From Vallitalea sp. (GTDB lineage Bacteria; Bacillota; Clostridia; Lachnospirales; Vallitaleaceae): a stretch of DNA of 64,000 nt. The stretch lies in the NCBI GenBank assembly GCA_025210235.1, contig JAOASG010000071.1, positions 116,853 to 180,852 on the forward strand, written 5' to 3'. The notes beneath the pieces were generated by a model. That model made no database searches. It saw nothing but the letters and a program-made list of their open reading frames with translations, and was not told the DNA's origin. This document shows, in pieces, positions 62,881 through 64,000 of this stretch. The position numbers were made by a program, and so were the translations under genes. Positions within the stretch are counted from its first letter, which is position 1. Every line of letters starts with the position of its first letter.

Positions 62881-63216
62881 ATGACGGTAGAGGAGATAAA
62901 AAATCAACTTGAATTAAAGTTAGTTGCTGGTGAAGAAGGTTTGAAAAATCAAGTAACAAATGGGTTTGTAGGTGATTTATTAAGTGTCGTTATGGGAAAA
63001 GCAAAAGAAGGTAATGCTTGGGTAACAATACAGAGTCATGTTAATATTGTTGCTGTAGCTTTATTAACAGGTTCAGCATGTATAATTGTTACTGAGGGAT
63101 TTGAAGTGGAGAACGATGCAGTAATTAAAGCAAATGAAGAAAACATACCAATTCTAACTACAAATAAATCTTCATATGAAATCGTTAGAGAACTTGTAAA
63201 ATTAGGTGTGTATTAA
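62881..63216 (+). CDS. DRTGG-domain protein (second copy)
   Basis: 111 residues, paralogue of the protein at 60602. Shared layout: EEIKNQLELKLVAGEEGLKN, then GFVGDLLSVVMGKAKEGNAW and NEENIPILTTNKSSYEIVRE. The two DRTGG proteins bracket the ATPase and the hydrogenase-like gene, suggesting one regulatory module. AAAGGAG ribosome site. Ligand unknown. Confidence 0.85.
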   Translation: MTVEEIKNQLELKLVAGEEGLKNQVTNGFVGDLLSVVMGKAKEGNAWVTIQSHVNIVAVALLTGSACIIVTEGFEVENDAVIKANEENIPILTTNKSSYEIVRELVKLGVY

Positions 63217-63266
63217 ATGGTTTCACAATACTTAAATCACTGTATCTATGAAAGGAAACTTGCAGT

Positions 63267-63812
63267 ATGAAAGAATTATCGATGCATATACTAGATATTG
63301 CACAAAATAGTGTTAGAGCAAAATCTACTAATATAATTATTGAAGTTAAAGAATTAGTAATAGATAATATTTTTGAATTTAGTATAAAAGATAATGGGAC
63401 AGGTATTCCTGATTCGATATTCAAAGACATAAAAAATCCTTTTACTACTTCAAGAACAATGAGAAGAGTAGGACTTGGAATACCTTTATTAGATGATACT
63501 TGTAATTTATGTAATGGTAAACTAGAGATTGAAACATATCCAAAACATGGTACATATATAAGCGCCAGAATGGAATATGATAATATAGATAGACCACCAA
63601 TTGGTGATATAGTATCAAGTATTGCAGTTCTTATATCTTCTAATTCAGAAATTAATATTGAATATAAACATTATTATAATACACAATCATTTGATATATC
63701 GACAAACGAATTAAAAGAAGTATTGGGAGATAAGGTACCGTTAACCGATTTAAATGTTATAAAGTGGTTAAAAGAGTTTTTAAAAGAGAATATTGAAGAG
63801 CTAAAGGAGTAA
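63267..63812 (+). CDS. GHKL-type ATPase (histidine-kinase-like)
   Basis: 181 residues: N box ILDIAQNSVRAKSTNI (Asn near residue 15), G1 IKDNGTGIPDSIF, TTSRTMRRVGLGIPLL (G2-like), and GTYISARMEYDNIDRPPIGD. It has no His-containing dimerisation domain. Such stand-alone ATPases occur in clostridial clusters before hydrogenase/NADH-oxidoreductase genes. Ends 8 nt before a terminator stem; any further hydrogenase genes would lie beyond the intron at the window edge. Confidence 0.82.
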   Translation: MKELSMHILDIAQNSVRAKSTNIIIEVKELVIDNIFEFSIKDNGTGIPDSIFKDIKNPFTTSRTMRRVGLGIPLLDDTCNLCNGKLEIETYPKHGTYISARMEYDNIDRPPIGDIVSSIAVLISSNSEINIEYKHYYNTQSFDISTNELKEVLGDKVPLTDLNVIKWLKEFLKENIEELKE

Positions 63813-63820
63813 TGGAGATA

Positions 63821-63857
63821 AAAGCTTAAAGGTTATTTAATACCTTTAGGCTTTTTT
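63821..63857 (+). terminator. Rho-independent terminator after the signalling cluster
   Basis: AAAGCTTAAAGGT (63821-63833) pairs with ACCTTTAGGCTTT (63842-63854), one G-T pair, followed by TTT. The presumed intron begins six bases later. Confidence 0.85.
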
Positions 63858-63862
63858 GCTTT

Positions 63863-64000
63863 GTGTGCCAGGCATGGCACTAATCTAGCTAGTGAAAGTC
63901 TAGCCACGGGTATTTACCGCCAAGTGTAGCGAACCACAAGTTGGTATCAGTAACGATATAGATGAAGGAAGTGGTGTAGCAAAATTCTTGAGCCTACGAA
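63863..64000 (+). mobile_element. 5' end of a group II intron (continues past window)
   Basis: Starts GTGTGCCAGG, matching the 5' GTGYG consensus of group II introns. It runs on with structured, GC-richer sequence unlike its AT-rich neighbours: GGTATTTACCGCC, GCGAACCACAAGTTGGTATC and AAGGAAGTGGTGTAGC. These segments resemble domain I of bacterial group II introns that carry a reverse transcriptase gene. No coding sequence is reached before the window ends, so the encoded protein and the 3' boundary are unseen. It begins just after a terminator. Confidence 0.62.

Noticed and set aside
1..64000. CRISPR array, tRNA or rRNA genes
   Set aside because: No regularly spaced repeats and no cloverleaf or rRNA sequence was recognised on either strand; a model-based search was not possible.

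Overview
The window is low-GC DNA from an anaerobic, flagellated Firmicute of the class Clostridia. This rests on four things: clostridial gene order (cheA-cheW-cheC-cheD-sigD next to rpsB-tsf-pyrH-frr-uppS-cdsA-dxr-rseP-ispG-polC), PolC replicase, T-box and TPP riboswitch regulation, and ferredoxin and [FeFe]-hydrogenase-type proteins. Genus is not decided; a member near Lachnospirales or Vallitalea is only a guess. No rRNA, tRNA, CRISPR array or phage was seen.

Layout. 1-7.3 kb: the 3' end of a chemotaxis and motility operon (partial cheA, cheW, cheC, cheD, a small membrane protein, the flagellar sigma factor, a FapA-like protein and three small conserved proteins). 7.3-20.5 kb: translation, isoprenoid, lipid and replication genes. 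20.6-32.3 kb: mixed single genes, including an NSS amino-acid symporter with its tiny MetS-type partner, RNase H, an M23 peptidase, a secreted protein of unknown role, a small alarmone synthetase, an rRNA methyltransferase, a radical SAM YgiQ protein and a thermonuclease. 32.3-36 kb: accessory DNA with repeats, a haemolysin III-like protein and an XRE regulator paired with a membrane protein behind a 50-bp palindrome. 35.7-42.3 kb: T-box-metG, then a TPP riboswitch with thiW-thiD-thiM-thiE-thiC. 42.4-47.5 kb: a lipoprotein, an acetyltransferase, a pseudouridine synthase, queG and recU. 47.7-55.5 kb: a complete histidine operon hisZ-G-D-C-B-H-A-F-IE behind a near-perfect promoter. 55.7-60 kb: a giant acyl-CoA dehydratase-activase fusion. 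60.5-63.8 kb: a signalling cluster of two DRTGG-type proteins, two GHKL-type ATPases and a sensory-type [FeFe]-hydrogenase homologue. The last 138 bases look like the 5' end of a group II intron placed directly after a terminator.

The least ordinary content is not protein-coding. Two families of ~110-bp, fully palindromic MITE-like elements are scattered between genes. Family 1 has copies or fragments at 9361, 32417, 43853, 46895 and 62768. Family 2 has copies at 32361 and 44590 and a scar near 60021. One family-1 copy sits inside a family-2 copy, one is flanked by an 11-bp direct repeat, and one fragment supplies the last codons and stop of the hydrogenase-like gene. Family 1 comes in two versions with different but self-complementary ends on a shared core. 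The most interesting protein system is the DRTGG/ATPase/HydS-like cluster. Its hydrogenase homologue keeps the H-cluster ligand cysteines but has alanine in place of the proton-relay cysteine, which points to redox or H2 sensing rather than catalysis.
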